Source: JBFWVD01 sp050246915 (GTDB lineage Bacteria > Actinomycetota > Acidimicrobiia > Acidimicrobiales > Ilumatobacteraceae). Taken from it: a stretch of 64,000 bases of DNA. The position numbers were made by a program, and so were the translations under genes. Numbering within the stretch: the stretch's first letter is position 1; each line of letters begins with the position of its first letter. The stretch lies in the NCBI GenBank assembly GCA_050246915.1, contig JBFWVD010000024.1, forward strand, positions 1 through 64,000, written 5' to 3'. Under the pieces are notes generated by a model. It saw nothing but the letters and a program-made list of their open reading frames with translations. It made no database searches and was not told where the DNA came from. Below are positions 15,576 through 23,568 of the stretch, in pieces.

Positions 15576-16696
15576 CCCGACATCTCCTGGTCACCAACGA
15601 CTTCCCTCCGAAGGTGGGCGGCATCCAGAGCTATCTCTGGGAGCTGTGGCGTCGACTCCCCGCCGACCAGTTCGCGGTGATGACCACCCCGTACCCGGGC
15701 ACCGCGGCGTTCGACGCCGAACAGCCGTTTCGCATCGTGCGCACCAAGGACCCGGTGCTGCTGCCGCATCGACATCTGGCCCGGCGTATCGACCGTCTGG
15801 TCGACGAGATCGATGCCGATCTCGTCGTGCTCGACCCGGCGCTTCCGCTCGGGCATCTCGGTCGTTGGCTCGATCATCGCTACGGCGTGGTGCTGCATGG
15901 CGCCGAAGTGACGGTGCCGGGTCGACTGCCGGGCTCGCGTCAGCTGCTGCGGCGCGTCCTGCGTGACAGCGAACTGGTCATCGCCGCCGGCGGGTATCCG
16001 CTCGCCGAGGGGGAGCGGGCCGCCGGTCGGCGCCTTCCCGCCGTGGTGATCCCGCCTGGCGTCGATGTCAGCCGGTTTGCCCCGATGACCGATGATGCTC
16101 GTCGGGCGGTCCGGTCGCGCTATGGCATCGAGCCCGACGCTCAGGTGGTGCTGGGCCTCAGTCGACTCGTGCCGCGCAAGGGGTTCGACACGCTCATCGA
16201 GGCCGCGGCGCGTTTGCGATGGAACCATCCGAAGTTGATCGTGGTCATCGCCGGCAAGGGCCGTGATCGCGAACGCCTCGAAGAGATGGCCAAGGCTCAC
16301 GATGCCCCGGTGCTGTTCCTCGGTCGTGTGCCCGATGAGGACCTCGGCGCCATCCACGGGGCGGCCGACGTGTTCGCCATGCTGTGCCGGAATCGATGGG
16401 GCGGCCTCGAGCAAGAGGGCTACGGCATCGTGTTCGTCGAGGCCGCGGCCGCTGGTGTCCCGGCGATCGCCGGACTGAGCGGTGGATCGCACGAGGCGGT
16501 GGTCGACGGCGTGACCGGGGTGGTGGTCCGACAACCCGAGGACATCGAGCAAGTGGCCGAAGCCTTGCGACGGCTCCTCGACGATCCCGAGCTCCGAGAG
16601 ACCATGGGGCGAGCGGCTCGGGCGCGTGCCGAGCACGAGTTGTCCTACGACGTGTTGGCGGCGCGCCTCTGGGCGGCGTTGCAGGCGCTGGCATGA
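15572..16696 (+). CDS. pimB: GT4 glycosyltransferase, PimB-like phosphatidylinositol mannoside mannosyltransferase
   Basis: The 374-residue GT4 protein has the N-terminal NDFPPKVGGIQSYLWEL donor/acceptor loop, VLHGAEVTVPG, and VIPPGVDVSRFAP. GLSRLVPRKGFDTLIEAAARL marks the start of the C-terminal Rossmann domain, and EQEGYGIVFVEAAAAGVPAI holds the EX7E motif. PimB' adds the second mannose to phosphatidylinositol mannoside at the inner membrane face. In mycobacteria an SRPBCC protein gene lies near pimB', as here, which supports the call. Other GDP-mannose-dependent transferases remain possible. Confidence 0.78.
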   Translation: MTRHLLVTNDFPPKVGGIQSYLWELWRRLPADQFAVMTTPYPGTAAFDAEQPFRIVRTKDPVLLPHRHLARRIDRLVDEIDADLVVLDPALPLGHLGRWLDHRYGVVLHGAEVTVPGRLPGSRQLLRRVLRDSELVIAAGGYPLAEGERAAGRRLPAVVIPPGVDVSRFAPMTDDARRAVRSRYGIEPDAQVVLGLSRLVPRKGFDTLIEAAARLRWNHPKLIVVIAGKGRDRERLEEMAKAHDAPVLFLGRVPDEDLGAIHGAADVFAMLCRNRWGGLEQEGYGIVFVEAAAAGVPAIAGLSGGSHEAVVDGVTGVVVRQPEDIEQVAEALRRLLDDPELRETMGRAARARAEHELSYDVLAARLWAALQALA

Positions 16697-16705
16697 TGGT
16701 CACCG

Positions 16706-17257
16706 ATGGCCATCGCTGAACGTTTCGCGTTGTCCCGAGTGGACGCCCCGGGCGGGCCCATCTTGCGGGCCTCATGGGCGTCGACGGCGGTCTTCACCGT
16801 GGCGTCTGCTGTCGCGGTGGCCACCGAGTCGGCGAACGTGGCCGTGACCGTGGTCGATCTCGTGCTCTTCGCCATCGGCTGCGTGGTCTTCGTCATGGCG
16901 TTCGTGACCGGAGCCCAACGCAGCCGAACGCATGAGCTCGGCATCGGCGGCTGGTTCTTCTTGGCCGGGGCAGCACCGCGCCCGGTCCAGTGGCACCTGC
17001 TCGGTTCCTTCGGGGTGCAATGCCTGGTGTCCATCGTTGCCGCCTGGGTCGGATTCGCGCGGACTGCGGCCGATGATCTCAATCCTCTTGCTTTCAGTGT
17101 CCTGGTGCCGACGTTGGGGCTGGCGTTCTGCGGACTGTGGGGCGCTCGTCACGGATCGTTCGGCCCCCGGATCTTCGACGCACCGGTGGTCGGGGTCCAC
17201 ACCGGCAAGAGCGGGCGCGACGACGCTCCCGTGGACAAGAATGGTGACCATGGCTGA
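16706..17257 (+). CDS. Four-helix membrane protein of unknown function
   Basis: A 183-residue protein with four hydrophobic segments at about residues 22-42, 46-68, 95-117 and 127-146, and a short hydrophilic tail. No family recognised. It sits 9 bp after the PimB-like gene, and its last 8 bp overlap the start of the SRPBCC gene. It is therefore in the same operon and may take part in envelope lipid metabolism. That role is inferred from position only. Confidence 0.7.
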   Translation: MAIAERFALSRVDAPGGPILRASWASTAVFTVASAVAVATESANVAVTVVDLVLFAIGCVVFVMAFVTGAQRSRTHELGIGGWFFLAGAAPRPVQWHLLGSFGVQCLVSIVAAWVGFARTAADDLNPLAFSVLVPTLGLAFCGLWGARHGSFGPRIFDAPVVGVHTGKSGRDDAPVDKNGDHG

Positions 17258-17690
17258 TCAGGCGACACAGACGATCATCATCGATGCTGCTCCCGAGGCG
17301 TGCTTTCGGGTAGCGACCGACTTCGACGTCTATCCCGAGTGGGCCAAGGACGTGAAGGAAGCCGTCGTGCGCGAGCGCGACGAGCAGGGCCGGGCGCTCG
17401 AGGTCGAGTTCCGGGCCGCTGCGTTCGGACGGAGCACCCATTACACGTTGCGCTACGACTACTCGGGTTCCCCCGACGTGCTCAGCTGGAAGCTCACCAG
17501 CGGTGACCTCATGCGGGGCTGCGACGGAACCTATGAGTTCAGGGCGCTCGACGGGGGTCGTACGGAGGTGTCGTACCACCTGGCCATCGAGCTGGTCATG
17601 CCGCTTCCCGGATTCGTGAAGCGGCGCGCCGAGGTGCGCATCCTCAACACGGTCCGTGAGCTCAAGACCCGGGTCGAGCAGCTGGCCTGA
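17250..17690 (+). CDS. SRPBCC (START-like) domain protein
   Basis: A 146-residue protein with the polyketide cyclase/START-like pattern: TIIIDAAPEACFRVATDFDVYPEWAKDVKE at the N-terminus, a central beta-sheet (TLRYDYSG, LSWKLTSG, GTYEFRAL, TEVSYHLAIEL) and a long C-terminal helix. These bind hydrophobic ligands. The start at 17250 overlaps the end of the membrane protein gene. Its placement after a PimB-like gene resembles the Rv2185c (TB16.3) neighbourhood in Mycobacterium, as I recall it. Confidence 0.85.
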   Translation: MADQATQTIIIDAAPEACFRVATDFDVYPEWAKDVKEAVVRERDEQGRALEVEFRAAAFGRSTHYTLRYDYSGSPDVLSWKLTSGDLMRGCDGTYEFRALDGGRTEVSYHLAIELVMPLPGFVKRRAEVRILNTVRELKTRVEQLA

Positions 17691-17727
17691 GGGTTCTCGG
17701 TATGGCCTCGGCCAGCCCGGACATCTG

Positions 17728-17765
17728 CCAGTTGCTCCGAACTGGCCTGACAGGGTTGAACTGGC
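17728..17765 (+). terminator. Hairpin with repeated AACTGGC after the pimB operon
   Basis: CCAGTT (17729-17734) pairs with AACTGG (17740-17745). GAACTGGC then recurs at 17758-17765. There is no U-tract, so it is a weak terminator candidate or a small operator for the next gene. This is the only structure I see in the 122-bp gap. Confidence 0.35.
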
Positions 17766-17813
17766 GGTATTCCGGCCGATCAGGAGAACGATGGTCCGGA
17801 GTGGAGTGAACCG

Positions 17814-20612
17814 ATGAGACTGCTCGAGCTGTACGACGTCACCGGCCAGCGCGCGTGGCGACTCCATCCCCGCTTGTCGGTGGTGCGCGCCGATCCAACC
17901 ACTCGCGCTGAGATCCTCGCCGGCATCGAACGATTGCTGCGTGGGGGTGAGGCGCCGGCCGTCGGCGTGGCCGACGTGCACGGTGTGGTGCTCGATCTCG
18001 ACGGTCCCACCGCGATCATGTTGGCCCTCGATGGGGCGGTCGATCCGATCGTCAGGGCCCGTGAGCTGCCCACGCGCATCCCCACCTCCGAACATCGCGC
18101 TGCACTGCGGGCCGAGCGCGAGATCGAGCAGCTCCTGTCGCGCCGGAGCGAGGCGGAGCGTTTCCTGGTCGAGGCGGTTCGCCGTCGAGAGATGCTGATC
18201 GCCCAGCTCAATGCAGTCACCGCTGGGCCCGAAGACGTCCGTGCCGCCCGCGAAGATGCTTGGCGTTCGGTCGAGTCGGCCCGTCGCGAGATGGAACGCT
18301 TGCACGACGAGGCGTTGGCTCTGGCCGAATCCCGCCACAAGGCCGAGAGCGAACTGGCCAGGATCACCGGTCACGACGGTCCCACGCTCAGCGAGGCTCA
18401 GACCCTGGGCATGCGCATCGCTGAACTGGAGTCGGAGCGCGAAGAAGTACTGGCCCAGCTGGCCGACGCGACCTCGGAGTATGCGCGCCTCACCACCGGT
18501 CCTTCCGAGGTGGTCATCGACCTCGACGGTGACGACGAGCCCGACGACGGCTTCCTCGGTGGCGGGGGGTCTCACGACGGCAACGACCCGTGGGCGACCG
18601 AATCGGCGGCGAACAACCTCGCGGCGCGGTCGGTGGACCCGCTCCTCGAGACGAAGCTCGAGCAGATGCATGATGAGTTGACATCGCTCGATGAGCAGAT
18701 CGAGCATGCCCATCGCGAAGCGCGCGCCAGCCAGTCACAGATCGACGTCTTGCGCGGCGCCATCGAAGCAGCTCGCGTTGCCCCCATCGAGGAGTTCGGT
18801 GGTCGACAGCGGGTCGCCACGGATTCGGTCGATCGCACGGTGGCCCCGCTGCCGACTCCTGCCCCGGCGCGTCCCGCCTCCGAGGCGCGCCCGCAGCGTT
18901 CTTCTACTCCCGACCCCGAGGCCCTCGATCTCGCCGACCAGCTCATCGAGTTGGAGGCCCGCCGACGACACCTGGCCTCGCAAGCGATCTCCGGTCACGG
19001 CGTCGATGCTCGTGCCGAGGCGATCGCCCGGCTCGAACGCGCTCGGGCTGAGTTGGCCGAGGCCGAGCGCACATCGCATCGCGCCATGGTCGACCCCGAG
19101 GCACGACGTCAGATCGAAGCGCTCCATGAAGAGGTCCTCGCCGCCCAGGACCGCGCCGACCGCCGGCTCGTCGGTGGCAAGGCCAAGTCGCAGCTGGTCG
19201 AGTTGCGGGCCAAGGAAGAAGCGCTGCTGGCCACGTTCGGGCTGGCGTCGTTCAGCGACTATCTGCTCACGTCCTCGACCATGGGTCGCCCCGATCCGGC
19301 GGCCGAGCTGCGTTACGCCATCGCCAGGTCCGAGGTCGCCGATGCCGAGCGGGGCCTGGCCCACGCCGAAGCCGGCGCCGGGCCCGATCCAGAGCTGTTG
19401 GAGATCGAAGACCAACAGGCCTATCTGCATCGTCAAGCCCTCGATCTCCTCGGCGGCGATCCCGGCATCGATCTGGTGAGCGCCCTGCGCGACTATCGGG
19501 CTCCGCTGCCCGGGGCCGACGCTGACGCCGCTGGCTTCGAGCCTGCCGACTCGTTCGCCCCGGCCGATGATGCCGCGACCACCCACTGGGCCGTGGACGA
19601 GATCGAGGCCAGCGACATCGAAGCCAGTGACATCGAAGCGAGCAATGCCGAGGCTGAATCGCGCCGTGTGTCGTTGCTGGCAGAGTTGGGTGATCAGCTC
19701 GGAGAAGCAGAGGAGCGGCTCGGTGCCGCGATCGTGGACGAACAACGGCTGCACGAGCGTCGGCGCGAGGCCACCGATGCGCTGATCGTTCTCGAGGAGG
19801 CACATCGGGCAGCTGTCGCCGCAGCCGTGGCCGCTGCAGCTACGCCCGCACCGAAGCCCGCGGCCGTTGTCGCCGCTGAGGCGGAACAGGCCCGGGCGGA
19901 CGAGGCGCGCCGCAATCAGCGGGCTGCGTCGGCCGGGACCACCCTTGCTCTCATCGACTCGTTGCGCACCAGCCTCACCGCCATCGATCGTGAGTTGTCG
20001 GCGCTGCGCGGCCAACATCAGGCCACGCAGTCCCAGGCGCAGGAAGCCACCAGAGTCCTTGCGCTCGCGCAAGCTTCGTTGACAGAGATCGCCAACCGCA
20101 GCAACGAGCTCGAACAACGTCGGACCTGTGTGCTCGACGAGCTCGCTCGGGCCGAAGAGGCCTTGGCCAGTGCAGAGCATCGCCTGGCGCTCGAACAACC
20201 GCAGCTCGAGTCGGTGCGAGCGGAGCTGGCTGCTGCGCAATCCACCGAGGCATCGGCTCGTTTGGACCTGGCGCAACTGGAATCGGAGATCGAGGCCCTC
20301 TCGAGCATCCCTGAGCCCACTCCGCTGGAGCCGGCCGATGTGGAGGCCATCGAGTTCTTCGTGCTGTCGCGATTGGCGTCGCAACGCTCGATCGCCTACG
20401 TGGGCTCGGTTCCCGCGATCTTCGACGACACATTCGTGGACCTGCCCAGCCAGGACATCGTCCAGCTGCTGTCGCGACTCGACCGGATGACCGAATCGAT
20501 CCAGGTCATCTACTTCACCGAGGACCCGATCGTGCTCGACTGGATGAGCAACATCAGTGTCGACCGTGGATCGGTGTGCGGCCAGATGCTGGCGGGTGCA
20601 CCCGCTGCCTGA
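17814..20612 (+). CDS. SMC-like coiled-coil protein with degenerate ATPase head
   Basis: The 932-residue protein is mostly Ala/Glu/Arg/Leu-rich heptad-type coiled coil (about residues 100-220, 280-330, 370-470, 610-840). The first 85 residues (RLSVVRADPTTRAEILAGIE, then LLRGG) align by eye with the start of RecF/SbcC/YhaN-type heads, but where the Walker A GxxGxGKS/T should be there is none. The last 90 residues contain AYVGSVPAIFDDTFVDLP and QVIYFTEDPIVLDW, resembling the Walker B and D-loop end of such heads with DD in place of DE. Three IEASD repeats lie near residues 599-613. This looks like a catalytically dead relative of the SMC/SbcC family. A ribosome-binding site GGAG precedes the ATG. 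Confidence 0.7.
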   Translation: MRLLELYDVTGQRAWRLHPRLSVVRADPTTRAEILAGIERLLRGGEAPAVGVADVHGVVLDLDGPTAIMLALDGAVDPIVRARELPTRIPTSEHRAALRAEREIEQLLSRRSEAERFLVEAVRRREMLIAQLNAVTAGPEDVRAAREDAWRSVESARREMERLHDEALALAESRHKAESELARITGHDGPTLSEAQTLGMRIAELESEREEVLAQLADATSEYARLTTGPSEVVIDLDGDDEPDDGFLGGGGSHDGNDPWATESAANNLAARSVDPLLETKLEQMHDELTSLDEQIEHAHREARASQSQIDVLRGAIEAARVAPIEEFGGRQRVATDSVDRTVAPLPTPAPARPASEARPQRSSTPDPEALDLADQLIELEARRRHLASQAISGHGVDARAEAIARLERARAELAEAERTSHRAMVDPEARRQIEALHEEVLAAQDRADRRLVGGKAKSQLVELRAKEEALLATFGLASFSDYLLTSSTMGRPDPAAELRYAIARSEVADAERGLAHAEAGAGPDPELLEIEDQQAYLHRQALDLLGGDPGIDLVSALRDYRAPLPGADADAAGFEPADSFAPADDAATTHWAVDEIEASDIEASDIEASNAEAESRRVSLLAELGDQLGEAEERLGAAIVDEQRLHERRREATDALIVLEEAHRAAVAAAVAAAATPAPKPAAVVAAEAEQARADEARRNQRAASAGTTLALIDSLRTSLTAIDRELSALRGQHQATQSQAQEATRVLALAQASLTEIANRSNELEQRRTCVLDELARAEEALASAEHRLALEQPQLESVRAELAAAQSTEASARLDLAQLESEIEALSSIPEPTPLEPADVEAIEFFVLSRLASQRSIAYVGSVPAIFDDTFVDLPSQDIVQLLSRLDRMTESIQVIYFTEDPIVLDWMSNISVDRGSVCGQMLAGAPAA

Positions 20613-20642
20613 TGGTGGCGACGTCTCGTAACCAAATCTCTG

Positions 20643-20677
20643 GTCACCTCACCGGGTCGCCTCTCCTGAGGTGTGAC
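20643..20677 (+). terminator. Possible hairpin after the coiled-coil gene
   Basis: CACCTCA (20645-20651) pairs with TGAGGTG (20667-20673) around a 15-nt loop, 33 bp after the stop codon. There is no U-tract. It lies just before the glucokinase start and could also be in that leader. Confidence 0.3.
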
Positions 20678-20702
20678 TGCACGGGCCAGTAGCGTCAGCC
20701 CG

Positions 20703-21581
20703 ATGCGCATCGGCATCGACATCGGCGGGACCAAGACGCTCGGCGTCGTGCTCGATGACGCAGGCGACATCACCACCGAGGCCATCGTCGCCACACCCGA
20801 CGCGTCGCGTCTGGTGGACGCCATCGCTGAGGTGGTGTCCCGACTCACGCCAGCTCTCGGGCCCATCGGGATCGGGGCCGCCGGCCTCATCACCGCCGAC
20901 GGTGTCATGCGAGCAGCCGCCAACGTGAGCGGTGTGTCCGACCTGCCGTTGGCTGCGCTGGTGCGCGAGCGCCTCGGGGTCGAGTGTCGTGTCGACAACG
21001 ACAACACCTGTGCCGGCCTGGCGGAGTGGCGCGAAGGAGCCGGGCGCGGCCAGCGCGACATGATCTATGTCGGCCTGGGCACTGGTATCGGAGGAGCGCT
21101 CGTGTGCGGCGGTGCGCTGCAGCGTGGTGCCAACGGGTTCGCCGGCGAGATCGGTCACGTCGTCATCGATCCCGAGGGGCCGTTGTGCCCATGCGGTCGA
21201 CGTGGGTGCTGGGAGCGCTTCGCGTCCGGAACGGCACTCGCGTCGCAGGCTCGAGCACTCGGGCTCGATGGCGATGATGGCGCGGTGATCCTGGCGGCCG
21301 CCGCCGAGGATGGAAGCTCGCCGTCGCATCGTCGCCTCATCGAGGACTTCTCGCGTTGGCTGGCGCTCGGCCTGGTGAACCTCACGAACATCTTCGACCC
21401 AGAGCAGATCGTCCTCGGCGGTGGGGTCATGGACTCTGCCGCTGTGCTGCTGGGCCCGACCCGACGATGGTTCGCGGAGCTGCTCTACGCGCCGGGTTTG
21501 CGCTCGCATCCGCATTTGTCGCCGGCGCGCTTCGGCTCGCGATCCGCGGCCATCGGCGCTGCTCTGCTGTTCGACTTGTGA
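20703..21581 (+). CDS. ROK-family glucokinase
   Basis: A 292-residue sugar kinase of the ROK type. IGIDIGGTKTLGVVLD is the phosphate-1 motif, VDNDNTCAGLAEW carries the catalytic aspartate, GLGTGIGGALV is the phosphate-2 motif, and GEIGHVVIDPEGPLCPCGRRGCWE is the ROK zinc-binding signature. GGGVMDSA closes the adenosine site. The likely product is glucose 6-phosphate. Other hexoses are possible. The start MRIGID at 20703 removes ten upstream residues not found in the family. Confidence 0.85.
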   Translation: MRIGIDIGGTKTLGVVLDDAGDITTEAIVATPDASRLVDAIAEVVSRLTPALGPIGIGAAGLITADGVMRAAANVSGVSDLPLAALVRERLGVECRVDNDNTCAGLAEWREGAGRGQRDMIYVGLGTGIGGALVCGGALQRGANGFAGEIGHVVIDPEGPLCPCGRRGCWERFASGTALASQARALGLDGDDGAVILAAAAEDGSSPSHRRLIEDFSRWLALGLVNLTNIFDPEQIVLGGGVMDSAAVLLGPTRRWFAELLYAPGLRSHPHLSPARFGSRSAAIGAALLFDL

Positions 21582-21612
21582 CCGGCGGAGACGAACCGGC
21601 CCCGTGAGGGGG

Positions 21613-22122
21613 TCAGTGGCCGCCGGAATCGATGTGACGCTGGCGAGCAGCGTCGATCTCGCGCCACGCCGCTTCGCGCCCTTCGAACCCCTGCGTCGAC
21701 GAGGTCTTGTCGGGCTCGAGCATCTTGTAGACGTCGAAGAAGTGCTCGATCTCCTGGAGCAGGCGTTCGGGCAGATCGCTCAGGTCCTGGGCGCTCTTCC
21801 AGCCCGGCTCATTGGGCGGCACGCAGATGACCTTGGCGTCCGGACCCTTCTCGTCCTGCATCCACAGCACGCCGACCGGACGGGCCTCGACCCAGCACCC
21901 GGGGAACGTCGGATCCTCCAGCAGTACCAGGGCATCGAGGGGGTCGCCGTCCTCGCCGAGGGTGTCGGGGATGAAGCCATAGTCGGCTGGATACACCGTG
22001 GCGGAGAACAGTCGACGATCGAGACGGATGACCCCGCGTTCGTGATCCATCTCGTACTTGTTGCGCGATCCACGGGGGATTTCCACGACGACGTCGATCG
22101 TTCCGTCTTCATCATTGGCCAT
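21613..22122 (-). CDS. ppa: Inorganic pyrophosphatase (family I)
   Basis: This 169-residue soluble enzyme hydrolyses pyrophosphate. It shows VEIPRGSRNKYEMDHE, then the PADYGFIPDTLGEDGDPLDALVL signature with the metal-binding aspartates (DGDPLD), and HFFDVYKMLEP near the C-terminus. The start MANDEDG at 22122 gives the standard bacterial length. The 31 upstream residues of the open frame are not family-like. The stop lies 31 bp from the end of the convergent glucokinase gene. Confidence 0.95.
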   Translation of the reverse strand: MANDEDGTIDVVVEIPRGSRNKYEMDHERGVIRLDRRLFSATVYPADYGFIPDTLGEDGDPLDALVLLEDPTFPGCWVEARPVGVLWMQDEKGPDAKVICVPPNEPGWKSAQDLSDLPERLLQEIEHFFDVYKMLEPDKTSSTQGFEGREAAWREIDAARQRHIDSGGH

Positions 22123-22255
22123 GTCCCCATGATGGCCCACGGCGCTGTGGCCAGGCAGGATGCCGGGGGCATTGTCGGGCGGAGTTCGGTCACATCGTTT
22201 CCGCCGGCCGGGCAATGGCCCAGCTGTTTCAGTGCTGCTCCCCTAAGGTTGCGCC

Positions 22256-23428
22256 ATGGAGTTCCGTCGGATCACGAACCTGCCCCCGTACGTCTTCGCC
22301 ATCGTCAACGGCCTGAAGACGGAGGCACGGCGAGCAGGCGCTGACGTGGTCGACCTGGGGTTCGGGAACCCGGACATCCCGTCTCCGGAGATCGCCGTCG
22401 AGAAGCTCGCCGAAGCTGCCCACAACAGCCGCAACCACCGCTACTCGGTGTCTCGCGGCATCCCCAAGCTGCGTGAGGCGGTCGCTGCGCTCTATGAGCG
22501 CAAGTGGGGCGTCGATCTCGATCCCGAGACCGAGGTCATCAGCTGCATCGGGTCCAAGGAAGGCTTCAGCCATCTCATGTGGGTGCTCCTGCAGCCCGGC
22601 GACGCGGCCATCGTGCCCACGCCGAGCTACCCGATCCACATCTATGGCCCGTTGTTCGCCGGGGCCGATCTGCGCCAGGTGCCCATGTCAACCGACGTTG
22701 ACTTCTTCGAGGCGCTCGAGAACGCCTGGAACGTGGGCTGGCCCCGACCCAAGGTCATCATCGTCAGCTTCCCGCACAACCCCACCGGTGCCTGCGTCGA
22801 CCTGGCGTTCATGCAGCGACTGGTCGACTTCGCCCGCGAGCGAGACGTCATCGTCGTTCACGACTTCGCCTACGCCGACGTCGGTTTCGATGGCTATGAG
22901 CCACCGAGCATCCTGCAGGCCGAGGGGGCCAAGGAGTGTGCGGTCGAGTTCTATTCGATGACCAAGAGCTTTTCGATGGCCGGGTGGCGCGTCGCGTTCA
23001 TGGTCGGCAATCCCGAGATCGTCGCGGCTCTGGCCAAGCTCAAGAGCTACCTCGACTACGGCACCTTCCAGCCCATCCAGATCGCAGCCACGGTGACCAT
23101 GAACGAGGCGCCGGACTATCCCGCCGAGGTTTGCTCGGTGTACGAGAGTCGGCGCAACGCATTGGTCGATGGCTTGGCCAAGATCGGGTGGGACATCCCC
23201 AAGCCCAAGGGCACCATGTTCGTGTGGGCGCCCATCCCCGAGCCCTACGCCGAGATGGGTTCACTCGAGTTCGCCAGCCACCTCATCACCGAGTGCGAGG
23301 TGGCCACCAGCGCCGGTGTGGGATTCGGTCCAGGCGGCGACGGGTTCGTTCGCTTCGCCCTCATCGAGAACGAGCAGCGCATCGGTCAAGCGATCCGCAA
23401 TCTCAAGCGAGGCCTCACCAAGCTCTGA
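22256..23428 (+). CDS. alaC: Class I aminotransferase, AlaC-like
   Basis: The 390-residue protein begins MEFRRITNLPPYVFAIVNGL, very like the E. coli glutamate-pyruvate aminotransferase AlaC (RIDRLPPYVF). It has the fold-type I features GFGNPDIPSPE, SFPHNPTGA, HDFAYADVGFDG and SMTKSFSMAGWRVAF with the Schiff-base lysine. A role in alanine synthesis or in LL-diaminopimelate formation is possible. AlaC is favoured from the N-terminus. It is divergent from ppa with a 133-bp gap that must hold both promoters. An exact dyad copy lies at 22687-22702. Confidence 0.82.
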   Translation: MEFRRITNLPPYVFAIVNGLKTEARRAGADVVDLGFGNPDIPSPEIAVEKLAEAAHNSRNHRYSVSRGIPKLREAVAALYERKWGVDLDPETEVISCIGSKEGFSHLMWVLLQPGDAAIVPTPSYPIHIYGPLFAGADLRQVPMSTDVDFFEALENAWNVGWPRPKVIIVSFPHNPTGACVDLAFMQRLVDFARERDVIVVHDFAYADVGFDGYEPPSILQAEGAKECAVEFYSMTKSFSMAGWRVAFMVGNPEIVAALAKLKSYLDYGTFQPIQIAATVTMNEAPDYPAEVCSVYESRRNALVDGLAKIGWDIPKPKGTMFVWAPIPEPYAEMGSLEFASHLITECEVATSAGVGFGPGGDGFVRFALIENEQRIGQAIRNLKRGLTKL

Positions 23429-23568
23429 TCACCAGAGTGTCGATGCCTGGGCAAGTGGCCGACTACTGGCTACTGATCCGCCCGCGAACGGACCTCCGCC
23501 CATGCGCCTGACCTGGCCTTCTCTCGTGGGAGGCTCACAACTGGGCCCGGCGGACCGATGGACCGCTG

